A stretch of 40,106 bases of DNA from an uncultured Burkholderiales bacterium (GTDB lineage Bacteria; Pseudomonadota; Gammaproteobacteria; Burkholderiales; Burkholderiaceae_C), in contig CAIZIT010000090.1 of NCBI GenBank assembly GCA_903933115.1, forward strand, positions 1-40,106, read 5' to 3'. Position 1 is the stretch's first letter. Every line of letters starts with the position of its first letter. Under the pieces are notes generated by a model, which had not been told where the DNA came from, did not search any database, and saw nothing but the letters and a program-made list of their open reading frames with translations. The translations under genes were made by a program, and so were the position numbers. Below, one piece after another: positions 1 to 8,614 of the stretch.

Positions 1-645
1 CAAAATCGACATGACTTTGTCATGCAGATGAGGGCGAATACCGATTTTTTCCTTTTCGTCCAAATCATTGACAATGGCTCGCCAGCATTCACTTTGCCAC
101 ATCTCCTCTGTGAGCATTGGAACGCTTTCACCTCTTGGCCCCAAAAGCACCGACTGCCCGGCCTCCCAGGACTTGAGCCAATCGGCTCGGTAGACTTGGT
201 ACTGGTCAAAAAGATCTGCAAGTTGCGTGGACAATTTGAACAGCACATCCTTTCCAAATCGAGCCACATACTCTTGAATCAAGCGATATGACGCTTTGGT
301 GATCTCGCTTGGCAATATGCGCATCAAGCGCCACACCAGCACCTCTTTATCCGTTGCTGAATAGCTGGCCACCTCCGGTGCATTCAAAATCGTTCGGTAC
401 AAACTCCAAATCACTTTTCCCGGCAAATTCACGCTCACGGCAGCACATACACCGCTCTTTTGGGCCAATCTCAACTTCAACCACTCGGCCATTGCGTGAG
501 TGGGGGTCAAGATGACCTCTTCTTCCAGTGGACTTAAAGGATGAGCGTTCATCCACTCAAAAAAAGTATCCACCACACCTTCGACTTGATTGCCATGCAA
601 AGCGATCAAGCCGGGTTGAAGATTGGACTTTTGAGGGTTGGACAC
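1..645 (-). CDS. recC: RecC, exodeoxyribonuclease V gamma subunit (N-terminal part, truncated by window edge)
   Basis: RecC is the Chi-recognising subunit of the RecBCD helicase-nuclease, which repairs double-strand breaks in the cytoplasm. The 215 visible codons start at a GTG at 643-645; an in-frame TAA lies three codons upstream and no in-frame ATG lies near, so GTG is the only reasonable start. No strong ribosome binding site is visible. Family-like blocks are EEEVILTPTHAMAEWLKL (about residues 41-58) and LFDQYQVYRADWL (145-157), which match from memory the E. coli stretch around LFDQYLVYRPDWL. The remaining roughly 900 residues, and recB/recD if clustered as usual, would lie to the left of the window. 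It follows coxG on the same strand after a 141 bp gap and is probably a separate unit. The family call is firm. Confidence 0.85.
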   Translation of the reverse strand, partial: MSNPQKSNLQPGLIALHGNQVEGVVDTFFEWMNAHPLSPLEEEVILTPTHAMAEWLKLRLAQKSGVCAAVSVNLPGKVIWSLYRTILNAPEVASYSATDKEVLVWRLMRILPSEITKASYRLIQEYVARFGKDVLFKLSTQLADLFDQYQVYRADWLKSWEAGQSVLLGPRGESVPMLTEEMWQSECWRAIVNDLDEKEKIGIRPHLHDKVMSIL

Positions 646-755
646 TTTAATTTAAAAGGAAGGGTTTCAATTTTGAAATGCCATTGAGACCAGGCACAAT
701 GCTATTCAAGTCAAGGCTCAAAGCATGAGCCTATGCGTAACCATTAAAGTTCTAC

Positions 756-783
756 CTTCAAGCGAAAACAAAGGGGCTTGAAG
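756..783 (-). terminator. Hairpin just after coxG (possible weak terminator)
   Basis: CTTCAAGC (756-763) pairs with GCTTGAAG (776-783) across a 12-nt loop, starting 3 nt after the coxG stop codon. No proper T-run follows on the minus strand, so this may be a 3' stabilising hairpin and not an intrinsic terminator. A second perfect 7-bp hairpin, AGGCTCA/TGAGCCT, lies at 714-732. The gap 646-786 holds nothing else recognisable. Confidence 0.35.
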
Positions 784-786
784 TGC

Positions 787-1380
787 CTATTTCAATACCA
801 AGCACAGCAACACCAACCCGAGCACCGCCAGAGAGATGTTTCTGACACCGAACCAAGCAAAGGGCTTGGCTGGCTCAGAAAGTGATGCTTCATTTTGGAG
901 CTCTGCGCTCTTTTCTTCCTGAGCCAGATCTGCTGCAAAAATTTTTGCAGTTTCCGCATCGAATTTTTTAAAAAAGTCTTCAGACAAGGACTTGGCCGCA
1001 CCATCGATCAAGCGCTGCCCCAATTGAGCAATCTTGCCACCGACTTGTGCATTCACAACGTACTGCAACTCACATCCTGCATCGTTGGGCAGCAATTTGA
1101 CCTGTGCCGTTCCTTTACCAAAGCCTGCAACACCACCCTGCCCCTCAAAATTCAAGGTGTAACTGGCAGGCGGATTCAAATCCATCAAAGCAATTTTTCC
1201 ACTGAATTTTGCAGAGACCGGTCCAATTTTGACGGCCATGGCAATCAAATACTGTTGATCTTCGCCCAATTCGATTCGATCACAACCAGGTATACATGCT
1301 TTAAGAACATCCGGATTGTTCAAAGCGCTCCAAGCTTGTTGTTGACTCACCGCCAACTGACGTGTTCCTTGCATGTCCAT
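787..1380 (-). CDS. coxG: CoxG, membrane-anchored SRPBCC-fold protein of CO-dehydrogenase-type clusters
   Basis: CoxG proteins are START/SRPBCC-fold proteins encoded with molybdenum hydroxylases; they have been linked to membrane attachment of the enzyme. This 197-residue protein has the expected layout: an N-terminal SRPBCC domain (about 1-150) with the family-typical start around residues 15-35 (AWSALNNPDVLKACIPGC), a glycine-rich strand (GGVAGFGKGTAQVKL), a charged linker, and a single C-terminal hydrophobic helix (about 180-196) that would anchor it in the membrane. It is the last cox gene in transcription order, 78 bp after coxE. Length and anchor agree with the family. The call is firm; its exact role here is inferred from family knowledge. 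Confidence 0.85.
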   Translation of the reverse strand: MDMQGTRQLAVSQQQAWSALNNPDVLKACIPGCDRIELGEDQQYLIAMAVKIGPVSAKFSGKIALMDLNPPASYTLNFEGQGGVAGFGKGTAQVKLLPNDAGCELQYVVNAQVGGKIAQLGQRLIDGAAKSLSEDFFKKFDAETAKIFAADLAQEEKSAELQNEASLSEPAKPFAWFGVRNISLAVLGLVLLCLVLK

Positions 1381-1458
1381 CGTTCATATCTCCAATCATT
1401 TGCCATTGAACAGGCCGGTTCTCATCATTCGCAACCGACTCAAAGGCTATCTTACACG

Positions 1459-2640
1459 CTAACGTTGAACCAAGTCTTTGATCGCCTTGGCCAAATCCTC
1501 TAAATGTTCAAGATTGTGGATGGCCAGTTTTGCGTCGCTCAAGCGATCCAAAACCCCAGCTCCCTTGGCCAAGGGTTGGTAGCCTTCGAATCGGAGCAAA
1601 GGATTGAGCCAACAAATCCTCCTGGCTTTGCCCTTCAACCAGCACAAATTGGCCTCCAATTCAGCACTGTCACCCGTATCCAATCCATCGCTCACCAAAA
1701 GGACCAGCGTTCTTTTGGATTGCAAACGATGGGAAAATCGGCTTTTAAGCTCCCCCAAGGAAGCTCCAAGTTTTGTTCCCCCTGCAAAGTCTTTGATGGC
1801 TTGGTTACAGGCCTCGAGCATCAGATCGGGGTCTTTGTTCTTGAACGCCTGACTCAAGTCCGTCAAACCCGTTCCAAATGCCATCACATCGCGCCTCTTG
1901 GCGTGCGCTGTCGCCTTGTGTAAAAAGGCCAACAACAGCCTTGCATAACGCTCCATCGAGCCCGATATGTCCACCAAAATCAAAAGGGGAAGGGTTTGCA
2001 GTTGCGGCCCCAACTTGGGCAACATCAAAAACTCACCCCCCAACTGAGAGGCGGATTGGAGAGTTTTAGACCAATGCAATTGCCGGCCTCGGGGATGGCT
2101 GACTTTTCTTCGAGTAGGCACTTTAGGAAGCGGGAGCTGAATTTCTCGAGCCAAGCGCTCAACGAGCGCAAACTCTGCAGCCCCCAGTTGATTGAAGTCC
2201 GCTTGCCTGAGTCGAACCCATTCGCTGGCCGTCATGGCCGCATCCAGATCCAACTCCTCTTGGGACTGAGGGGGTTGATGCGGGTAGACCGGTGCTTGAG
2301 GATTTAAAGCCTCATTCACACGGGCCTTCTTGGGCTTGGAGTCTTCTTGCCCTTTTGCGCTGGGGAGCATCTGTGCCAACAATTGATTGGCCACCTGAGG
2401 GTCTTTGAAGTAAACATCAAAGAGTTGTCTAAACACCTCCAAGTCTTGCTGCCTTGAGACCAAGACACTCTCTAAGGCATAGGACATGTCTTGCTTGTTG
2501 CTCAGCCCCACCCACTGCAATGAAGTGATGCCTAGAGCAATTCGAGAACTGTCGATGGGCACTCCCGAGCGCCTCAAAGCTCTGGCAAAACCCATGATGT
2601 TTTCTGGCCACTTGCCAGACCTGGCATCACCCAATTTCAT
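1459..2640 (-). CDS. coxE: CoxE, VWA-domain (MIDAS) protein for molybdenum hydroxylase maturation
   Basis: CoxE is a von Willebrand factor A-type protein that works with the AAA+ ATPase CoxD in post-translational maturation of the active site in CO-dehydrogenase-type enzymes. The 393-residue product has a helical N-terminal part (1-170), a proline-rich stretch near 115-125, and a C-terminal VWA domain with an intact metal-ion-dependent adhesion site: DISGS at 224-228, a threonine in GGTKLG (about 289) and an aspartate in VSDGLD (about 317). It lies 54 bp after coxD on the same strand, the usual MoxR/VWA pair. No signal peptide or membrane segment is visible, so it should be cytoplasmic. The family call is firm; the specific copper/sulfur role known from Oligotropha may not apply to a form II enzyme. 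Confidence 0.87.
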   Translation of the reverse strand: MKLGDARSGKWPENIMGFARALRRSGVPIDSSRIALGITSLQWVGLSNKQDMSYALESVLVSRQQDLEVFRQLFDVYFKDPQVANQLLAQMLPSAKGQEDSKPKKARVNEALNPQAPVYPHQPPQSQEELDLDAAMTASEWVRLRQADFNQLGAAEFALVERLAREIQLPLPKVPTRRKVSHPRGRQLHWSKTLQSASQLGGEFLMLPKLGPQLQTLPLLILVDISGSMERYARLLLAFLHKATAHAKRRDVMAFGTGLTDLSQAFKNKDPDLMLEACNQAIKDFAGGTKLGASLGELKSRFSHRLQSKRTLVLLVSDGLDTGDSAELEANLCWLKGKARRICWLNPLLRFEGYQPLAKGAGVLDRLSDAKLAIHNLEHLEDLAKAIKDLVQR

Positions 2641-2694
2641 GAAGGTGTCTCGATCTTGAAGGTTGGACGAGCTGAGTCAGGGGCTGAACCGACC

Positions 2695-3591
2695 TCAGCG
2701 CTGTAGCACGTCTTCAGCGGGCAGCAACAAGTCTTGGATCAACGGCTCAAGTGCAGCCACATCCTCTCGCTGCTTGAACAACAAGCCAGCGGTGTCTTTG
2801 ATCACCTCAGGATCGATGATCAAGGTATCCAAAGACACCAGTGCTCGGGCCCACTCGACACTCTCTGCAACACCTGGTGAGCGGGAGAATGCGTTGGAGA
2901 AAGGCGCCGATCTGATTCGACCCACAAAAGAGGCGACTTGCTCTGTCAATTGAGCACTGGCATGGGGAACTTGTCTTTTCAAAATAGCCAGCTCGCGCTC
3001 CCTACTGGGGTAATCCATCCAATGGTACAAACAGCGGCGCTTGACGGCGTCGTTGAGCTCGCGCGTTCTGTTGCTGGTCAAAATGGTGACCGGCGTGATG
3101 TTGGCCTTGATGGTGCCGAGTTCTGGAATGCTGACTTGGTATTCGCCCAAATACTCCAATAAAAACGCTTCGAAAGGCTCATCTGCACGGTCGACCTCAT
3201 CGATCAAAAGCACAGCACCTGGACTGGGACATCGAAGTGCTTTTAACAAGGGTCTCTCAATCAGATATTTTTCTTGATAGACCTCTTGCTCAACTTGGCT
3301 CAGCTGATCCTGGGTTGTGGCCGCTCGCATATGAAGCATTTGCGCCGCATAATTCCACTCGTACAGTGCCTCTCGCAACTCCAAGCCGTCGTAGCACTGT
3401 AAACGCACCAAAACCCGGCCCAAAGCCAAACTCAAAGCCTTGGCCAGTTCGGTTTTACCCACACCCGGATCGCCCTCTAGGAGCAATGGACGCTTTAACT
3501 TGAGGGCCAAAAAAACAGCCGTCGCCAAGCGACGGTCTGCTTCATACCCTTCTTGTCGAAGTGCCTCGATCAAGGCGTCAACAGAAGTCAT
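2695..3591 (-). CDS. coxD: CoxD, MoxR-family AAA+ ATPase
   Basis: CoxD is a MoxR-type AAA+ chaperone that remodels the apo molybdenum enzyme together with CoxE. The 298-residue protein shows Walker A GDPGVGKT (40-47), Walker B LLIDEVD (128-134), sensor 1 LTSNRTREL (171-179) and an arginine-rich DAVKRRC (181-187) at the arginine-finger position. Its ATG overlaps the coxM stop codon as ATGA, so the two genes are translationally coupled and the start is well fixed. The length is normal for the family. It sits between the enzyme subunit genes and coxE, which supports a maturation role for this enzyme and not a general MoxR function. Confidence 0.88.
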   Translation of the reverse strand: MTSVDALIEALRQEGYEADRRLATAVFLALKLKRPLLLEGDPGVGKTELAKALSLALGRVLVRLQCYDGLELREALYEWNYAAQMLHMRAATTQDQLSQVEQEVYQEKYLIERPLLKALRCPSPGAVLLIDEVDRADEPFEAFLLEYLGEYQVSIPELGTIKANITPVTILTSNRTRELNDAVKRRCLYHWMDYPSRERELAILKRQVPHASAQLTEQVASFVGRIRSAPFSNAFSRSPGVAESVEWARALVSLDTLIIDPEVIKDTAGLLFKQREDVAALEPLIQDLLLPAEDVLQR

Positions 3592-4382
3592 CCAAGTAAG
3601 TGTTGGACAGCGCGTTGGGTTTGAACACTGATCAAATGGGCTCTGTATTGAGCGCTTGCATGAATATCGGTGTTCAAGTCACTCGCATCAATGGGCACAG
3701 CAGCAGCAGCCTCTGGGGTGAAGCTCTTGTCCAACGCCTGCTCGAGTCCGTGGTGCCTGAACACCCCTTGAGAACTCGCTCCAGTGATCGCGACACGAAC
3801 ACCCGCAGCGGTTTGCGCCAAGAACACACCCACCATCGCAAAGCGAGAGGCTTGTTGCTTGAACTTCAAGTAGACCGCTTTTTTAGGAATGGGAAAAGAA
3901 ATGGACTTTATCAACTCACCAGACTCTAAAGCTGTGGTGAACATGCCTTGAAAGAAATCCTCAGCCGCTATGGATCGACGATCGGTGTGGACCGTTGCAC
4001 CCAATGCGAGCACCGCACTTGGGTAACATGCCGAGGGGTCGTTGTTGGCCACTGACCCTCCAAGAGTCCCCATCGCACGAACTTGCTTGTCACCAATTTG
4101 TCCCGCCAATTGAGCCAAGGAAGGCAAATGGGTCTTGACCAAATCACTCTCAGCCACTTGAGCGTGCTTGACCATGGCACCGATGACGATGGACTGGCCC
4201 TCGAGCTTGATGTCCTTCAACTCGGCTATTTTTGACAAGTCCACCAACGTCTCGGGACTGCTCAAACGCTGCTTCATGGAGGCAAGCAACGTTTGTCCAC
4301 CCGCCAAGGCCTGGGCACCCGCATGGGTGAGCTTGGTGGCATCGGACAAATTCGCAGGGCGTTCGTAGGTAAATGCGTACAT
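3588..4382 (-). CDS. coxM: CoxM, FAD-binding medium subunit of a CO-dehydrogenase-like molybdenum hydroxylase
   Basis: This subunit binds FAD and passes electrons from the iron-sulfur subunit to the acceptor. The 264-residue protein has the two FAD-pyrophosphate loops of the family: AGGQTLL (27-33) and TLGGSVANNDP (106-116), followed by SACYPSAVLALGA. The C-terminal domain matches the CO-dehydrogenase flavoprotein C-terminal fold in length. It lies 46 bp downstream of coxL and overlaps coxD by 4 nt. The order S-L-M is the arrangement described for form II cox operons (form I is M-S-L). Other members of this superfamily, such as nicotinate or aldehyde dehydrogenases, share the fold, so the name reflects its cluster and not a proven substrate. 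Confidence 0.88.
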   Translation of the reverse strand: MYAFTYERPANLSDATKLTHAGAQALAGGQTLLASMKQRLSSPETLVDLSKIAELKDIKLEGQSIVIGAMVKHAQVAESDLVKTHLPSLAQLAGQIGDKQVRAMGTLGGSVANNDPSACYPSAVLALGATVHTDRRSIAAEDFFQGMFTTALESGELIKSISFPIPKKAVYLKFKQQASRFAMVGVFLAQTAAGVRVAITGASSQGVFRHHGLEQALDKSFTPEAAAAVPIDASDLNTDIHASAQYRAHLISVQTQRAVQHLLG

Positions 4383-4428
4383 GATGAATTTCTCTCTTTT
4401 TCGATATGTGTAATGTTATCTTAAAACT

Positions 4429-6816
4429 TCAAACCTTTGCCGACTGAATGGCACTCCAAACCCTGTGGGGTGTCGCAGGCATGTCCAAATCCTTGACCCC
4501 AAGGCTTGATAAGGCGTCCAAGACAGCGTTGATCACCGCCGGAGGCGAACCAATGGCCCCAGCCTCCCCGCATCCCTTGGTTCCCAAGGGGTTGTGTGTG
4601 CAAGGGGTGCAAACATGACCGATCTCAAAATGAGGGAAGTCGTCAGCACGGGGCATCGTGTAGTCCATAAAGGAGCCACTCAGCAACTGTCCACTTTGAG
4701 GGTCGTAGACACAATTCTCCATCAAAGCTTGGCCAATGCCTTGAACCAAACCGCCATGGATTTGCCCCTCCACAATCATGGGATTGATGATCGTTCCAAA
4801 ATCATCAACGGCGGTGAAACGATCCACTTTGACCACCCCCGTTTGAGGATCGACTTCGACCTCGCAAATGTAGGTTCCTGCAGGAAATGTGAAATTGGTG
4901 GGGTCGTAAAAGGCCGTCTCATTGAGCCCAGGCTCCAATTTATCCAAGGGATAGTTGTGCGGCACGTAAGCGGTCAGTGCCACTTGACCAAAGGTGACCA
5001 TCTTGTCTGTGCCTTTGACGCGAAACTCTCCTTGGCTGAACTCGATATCGGCATCGCTGGCCTCGAGCAAATGTGCTGCAATTTTTTTCGCTTTGGACTC
5101 GATCTTGTCAAGCGCTTTCATGATGGCAGCGCCCCCCACGGAGATGGATCTCGAGCCATAGGTCCCCATCCCAAAAGGCACACGACCGGTGTCGCCATGC
5201 ACCACGTCGACTTGATCGACAGCCATTCCCAAACGAGCAGCCACGACTTGTGCAAAAGTGGTCTCATGACCTTGACCATGGCTGTGTGAGCCGGTAAATA
5301 CAGTGACGCTTCCCGTTGGATGCACTCGGATTTCACCACACTCAAAAAGTCCTGCCCGTGCACCCAAGGCACCGGCAATGTTACTGGGGGCAATTCCACA
5401 GGCCTCGATGTAGCTCGAGTACCCAATGCCACGCAACTTGCCACGGGCTTTGGAGTCGGCCCGACGCGCTTCAAAACCCGCCACATCGGCCTTCTTTTGC
5501 GACTCGTTCATACAAGCATGGAAGTCTCCAATATCGTATTGCAATGCCACTGGCGTTTGATAGGGAAACTGGGTGATGAAGTTGCGCTTTCTGATTTCAT
5601 CTTGCGTGCGCCCAGTCTCCCAAGCCGCACGACTGACCAAGCGCTCGAGCAAGTAGGTCGCCTCTGGGCGACCTGCACCCCGGTAGGCATCTACAGGTGC
5701 CGTGTTGGTGAACCAAGCGTCAACCTCAACATAGACCTGTGGCGTTTTGTATTGCCCTGCCAACAAGGTCGCATACAAAATGGTTGGCACAGCAGAGGCA
5801 AACGTCGACAAATAGGCCCCCATATTGGCATCGGTTTTAACCCTCAGGGCCAAAAAGTTACCCTCTTCGTCCATCGCCAACTGGGCATGACTCAAGTGAT
5901 CACGGCCATGCGCATCGCTTAAAAAAGCCTCATTGCGGTCTGCCGTCCATTTGATGTTTCTATTGATCTTTTTCGAAGCCCAGGTCAGACAAACATCCTC
6001 GGCATAGAGATAAATCTTGGAGCCAAATCCACCCCCCACATCAGGTGCAATCACCCGCACCTTGTGCTCAGGCAAGCCCATCACAAAGGCCGTCATCAAC
6101 AACCTCTCCACATGGGGGTTCTGATTAGAGACGTACAAGGTGTACTCATCACTGGCTCTGTTGTAAGAGCCCACCGCAGCTCGAGGCTCCATGGCATTGG
6201 GCACCAAACGGTTGTTAACGAGATCAAGACTTGTGATGTGTGCAGCCTTGGCAAAAGCAGCCTCCACTTGAGCCTTGTCGCCAATGGCCCAGTGAAAGCA
6301 GTGGTTGTCTGGCGCTTGCTCATGAAGGGCAGTGTGCTTTTGCTGGCGATCTCTGACACTGGCCAAATCCACCACCGCATCGAGTACTTCATACTCGACT
6401 TGAACCAACTCAGCGGCGTCTCGAGCTTGCTCGAGCGTCTCAGCAATCACCATGGCCACATGATCACCCACATAACGAACCCGGTCCAGGGCCAAAATGG
6501 GATGGGGAGGCTCTTTCATGGGCTGGCCATCGGTGCTGGTGATCAACCAACCACAGGGCAAGCCATTGATTTTGTCTGCAGCCACATCTTGGCCGGTGAA
6601 GACTTTTACAACCCCTGGGGCAGCGAGCGCTTCAGAGATGTGGATCGATTTGAGTTGGGCATGCGCATGGGGTGAGCGCACAAACACAGCATGGGTGAGG
6701 TTGGGCATTTGGACATCATCGGTGTACTGACCCGCACCCGTTAAAAAACGATAGTCCTCTTTCCTTAAGACAGACTCACCGATGTGAGGCAGTTTTGAAA
6801 AATCAGATGCACCCAT
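4429..6816 (-). CDS. coxL: CoxL-like molybdenum-binding large subunit, form II (AYRGAGR type)
   Basis: This is the catalytic molybdopterin-cytosine-dinucleotide subunit of a xanthine-oxidase-family hydroxylase. The 795-residue protein carries GGGFGSK (261-267), the active-site loop AYRGAGR (377-383; bases 5668-5688) and the conserved base in GCGEAGAIG (Glu about 751). Proven CO dehydrogenases (form I) have AYxCSFR with a copper-binding cysteine; here the loop has no cysteine, which places it in form II, whose substrate is uncertain. I chose ATG 6816 because GGAGA lies a few bases upstream and the protein then starts [10 protein letters not shown]; a GTG at 6858 would add 14 residues without a good binding site. 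It lies 185 bp after coxS. Enzyme class is firm; CO as substrate is doubtful. Confidence 0.88.
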   Translation of the reverse strand: MGASDFSKLPHIGESVLRKEDYRFLTGAGQYTDDVQMPNLTHAVFVRSPHAHAQLKSIHISEALAAPGVVKVFTGQDVAADKINGLPCGWLITSTDGQPMKEPPHPILALDRVRYVGDHVAMVIAETLEQARDAAELVQVEYEVLDAVVDLASVRDRQQKHTALHEQAPDNHCFHWAIGDKAQVEAAFAKAAHITSLDLVNNRLVPNAMEPRAAVGSYNRASDEYTLYVSNQNPHVERLLMTAFVMGLPEHKVRVIAPDVGGGFGSKIYLYAEDVCLTWASKKINRNIKWTADRNEAFLSDAHGRDHLSHAQLAMDEEGNFLALRVKTDANMGAYLSTFASAVPTILYATLLAGQYKTPQVYVEVDAWFTNTAPVDAYRGAGRPEATYLLERLVSRAAWETGRTQDEIRKRNFITQFPYQTPVALQYDIGDFHACMNESQKKADVAGFEARRADSKARGKLRGIGYSSYIEACGIAPSNIAGALGARAGLFECGEIRVHPTGSVTVFTGSHSHGQGHETTFAQVVAARLGMAVDQVDVVHGDTGRVPFGMGTYGSRSISVGGAAIMKALDKIESKAKKIAAHLLEASDADIEFSQGEFRVKGTDKMVTFGQVALTAYVPHNYPLDKLEPGLNETAFYDPTNFTFPAGTYICEVEVDPQTGVVKVDRFTAVDDFGTIINPMIVEGQIHGGLVQGIGQALMENCVYDPQSGQLLSGSFMDYTMPRADDFPHFEIGHVCTPCTHNPLGTKGCGEAGAIGSPPAVINAVLDALSSLGVKDLDMPATPHRVWSAIQSAKV

Positions 6817-6974
6817 TTTTTGTCTCCATCTCTTAAATGATTGATTTGTTTTTACCACTCACAGATCCATGGCATGGCGTCCTTTGACACCCCGGTCAAG
6901 CAACTCAAGCCCCATCCAGATTCCACAGACCCCACTCCAAGCAGCCATCCACTTCATTTTTATTCTTTTCCGGT

Positions 6975-6996
6975 CCCACCCACTCACCCAACCCCC
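6975..6996 (-). other. Guanine-quadruplex motif between coxS and coxL
   Basis: On the minus (mRNA) strand the 22 bases immediately after coxS contain four runs of at least three G, separated by loops TT, TGAGT and T (C-runs on the plus strand at 6975-6977, 6979-6981, 6987-6989 and 6992-6996). The first run starts five bases after the coxS stop codon. This fits the standard G3-N1-7 quadruplex pattern. The rest of the 185-bp gap (6817-7001) is purine-rich on the mRNA strand with no recognisable gene. Whether it folds in the cell is not known. Confidence 0.55.
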
Positions 6997-7001
6997 AATC
7001 C

Positions 7002-7469
7002 TTATTTGGCCATTTGCTGAGCACCCATTTGTACGGCTTTCACGATATTTTGATAGCCTGTGCAACGGCACAAATTGCCCTCCAACTGCTCACGAATTTC
7101 AGCTTCGCTCGCTTGAGGGTGACGTGTGCATAAATCCACTGCGCTCATGACCATGCCTGGCGTACAAAAGCCGCACTGCAATCCATGGCACTCTTTAAAG
7201 GCCGCCTGCATCGGATGGAGCGTTCCATCAGCACTGGCCAAACCTTCAATCGTGGTGATTTGAGCGCCTTCGACTTGAGCGGCCAAGACGTTACAAGACT
7301 TTAAGCTTTTGCCATCAACGATCACGGTGCAAGCACCGCACTGTGCCGTGTCACAACCGACATGGGTACCCGTCAAGTGCAGCGTCTCTCTCAATGCCTG
7401 CACCAGCAAAGTATTGGCTGCAACATCGATCTCTACAGCTTTGTTGTTCACGGTGAACTTTAAATGCAT
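7002..7469 (-). CDS. coxS: CoxS, [2Fe-2S] small subunit of the molybdenum hydroxylase
   Basis: The small subunit carries two [2Fe-2S] clusters that pass electrons from molybdenum to FAD. The 155-residue protein has the plant-ferredoxin-like set CDTAQCGAC plus a fourth cysteine (Cys39, 44, 47, 59) and the second cluster set CGFC...CRC (Cys99, 102, 134, 136), followed by TGYQNIV. ATG 7469 is preceded by GGAG at good spacing and gives the family-typical MHLKFTVN start; an upstream ATG at 7511 would add 14 untypical residues. It is the first gene of the cox unit and faces the TRAP genes across a long gap. The family call is very firm. Confidence 0.92.
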   Translation of the reverse strand: MHLKFTVNNKAVEIDVAANTLLVQALRETLHLTGTHVGCDTAQCGACTVIVDGKSLKSCNVLAAQVEGAQITTIEGLASADGTLHPMQAAFKECHGLQCGFCTPGMVMSAVDLCTRHPQASEAEIREQLEGNLCRCTGYQNIVKAVQMGAQQMAK

Positions 7470-8061
7470 AATTTTCTCCATTGGTTTTGATCCATTACCA
7501 CCCTCAATCATTCAAAGATTTCAGATGGATGCGCCTAGGTTTTACCCTTGTTTTTTAAGAAATGAGTTTCAAATGACGGCAGGACTTTTTAAATTAAAAC
7601 GTCCCGGGTTCACTCCCCACTTGAGCACTTGGGTCACGGCGAAGCCAAAAGGACCACAAATGCAAGATTTCAATAAGATTGACGAGACTATTTTGCATGA
7701 ATTTACCAGCCTTGCGCCATGCCTCGTGTTAAAAATAATGCCGCGAAGAGACCCACTGTAAAACCTTGTTTTTTCTCAGAGCGGCATCGAATCGGTTTTT
7801 TTTCATCAAAACATGACACTTTGATGCCGCGTTCGGCTGTCCTTTAGCCCTTTGTCGTTTTCTTGCCGCTGTATAAAAGGCGTTTGCACCAAAGCCTGAG
7901 GTCAGAATGCCACTTTGCGCCTGAAGAGACCTTCATGGGGTTTAAAATGCTCGGTTGCCCTTAAAAAGGGATGTAACGTTCAGCCCACTTGGGGTGACCC
8001 CATTCACCTTGGTGGTCCATAAGTCTGTCTGCCTGGCCCACCTGTCCTTTGGAGTTCGACC
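7470..8061. other. Long divergent intergenic region between coxS and dctQ
   Basis: This 592-bp stretch has no convincing gene on either strand. It must hold the promoters of both the cox unit and dctQM. A perfect small palindrome TGGGG-TGA-CCCCA lies at 7990-8002, overlapping a second arm pair GGTGA/TCACC, about 60 bp before dctQ. A TATAAA box at 7872-7877 has no well-spaced -35 partner. No tRNA, sigma-54 box or known riboswitch was seen. No regulator gene lies next to it. Confidence 0.4.
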
Positions 8062-8601
8062 ATGAATGCTTTTTTAGCGTTGTCAAAATTGATTGATGCC
8101 GCAAGTGAGAAACTCAGCCATTTGGGCACCTTTTGTGTCCTGGGCGCGGCTTTTATTTCCGCGGCCAATGCATTTGTTCGCTACGGCTTTGATGTGAGTT
8201 CTAACGCTTGGCTAGAAATTCAGTGGTATTTGTTTGCTGTGATTGTCATGCTGGGCGCCCCCCATGTCTTGAGGCTCAATGAGCACGTTCGGGTGGACTT
8301 GATTTATGGCAAATTGTCCCCCAAAGCAGCTGCGCTTTTGGATTTAATGGGTCTGTTTGTATTTCTCTTTCCAGTCATGGGCTTCATGGCTTGGTTGAGT
8401 TGGCCCTTGTTCGTCAAAATGTTCCTGAGTGGCGAGCTCTCGCCCAATGCGGGTGGTTTGATCCGTTGGCCCGCCATGCTTTTGTTGCCTCTGGGCTTTG
8501 CCTGGATGTGCCTGCAAGGCGTGAGCGAGGTCATCAAACGCTTGGCATTTCTAGCCGGTCACTCCGAGCTCGATTTGCATTACGAAAAACCCATGCAATA
8601 A
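8062..8601 (+). CDS. dctQ: TRAP transporter small permease subunit (DctQ family)
   Basis: DctQ is the small four-helix membrane subunit of sodium-driven tripartite (TRAP) uptake systems. The 179-residue protein has four hydrophobic segments (about 20-40, 55-75, 95-120 and 130-155), with the DctQ-type region WLEIQWYLFAVIVMLGAPHV after helix 1 and NEHVRVDLIYGKLS between helices 2 and 3. GGAG lies about eight bases before the ATG. dctM follows after 13 bp, so the two are co-transcribed. The matching binding protein, dctP, lies just beyond dctM but on the other strand. The substrate is not readable; a carboxylate or 2-oxo acid is typical for the type. Confidence 0.85.
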   Translation: MNAFLALSKLIDAASEKLSHLGTFCVLGAAFISAANAFVRYGFDVSSNAWLEIQWYLFAVIVMLGAPHVLRLNEHVRVDLIYGKLSPKAAALLDLMGLFVFLFPVMGFMAWLSWPLFVKMFLSGELSPNAGGLIRWPAMLLLPLGFAWMCLQGVSEVIKRLAFLAGHSELDLHYEKPMQ

Positions 8602-8614
8602 GGAAGAATTCAAA

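Noticed and set aside
895-1503. Long plus-strand open frame opposite coxG
   Set aside because: It mirrors the coxG coding sequence and resembles no protein family; the minus-strand gene has all family features.
4594-5289. Long plus-strand open frame opposite coxL
   Set aside because: It is antisense to conserved coxL segments and has no recognisable protein features.
4429-6816. Annotation as a proven (form I) CO dehydrogenase
   Set aside because: The cysteine of the AYxCSFR loop is absent; the loop reads AYRGAGR.
7590-7620. Sequence resembling a tRNA T-arm (GGGTTCACTCCCC)
   Set aside because: No matching acceptor, D or anticodon arms could be placed around it.
7309-7761. Plus-strand open frame running from coxS into the divergent gap
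   Set aside because: Half of it is antisense to coxS, it has no ribosome binding site and no family resemblance.
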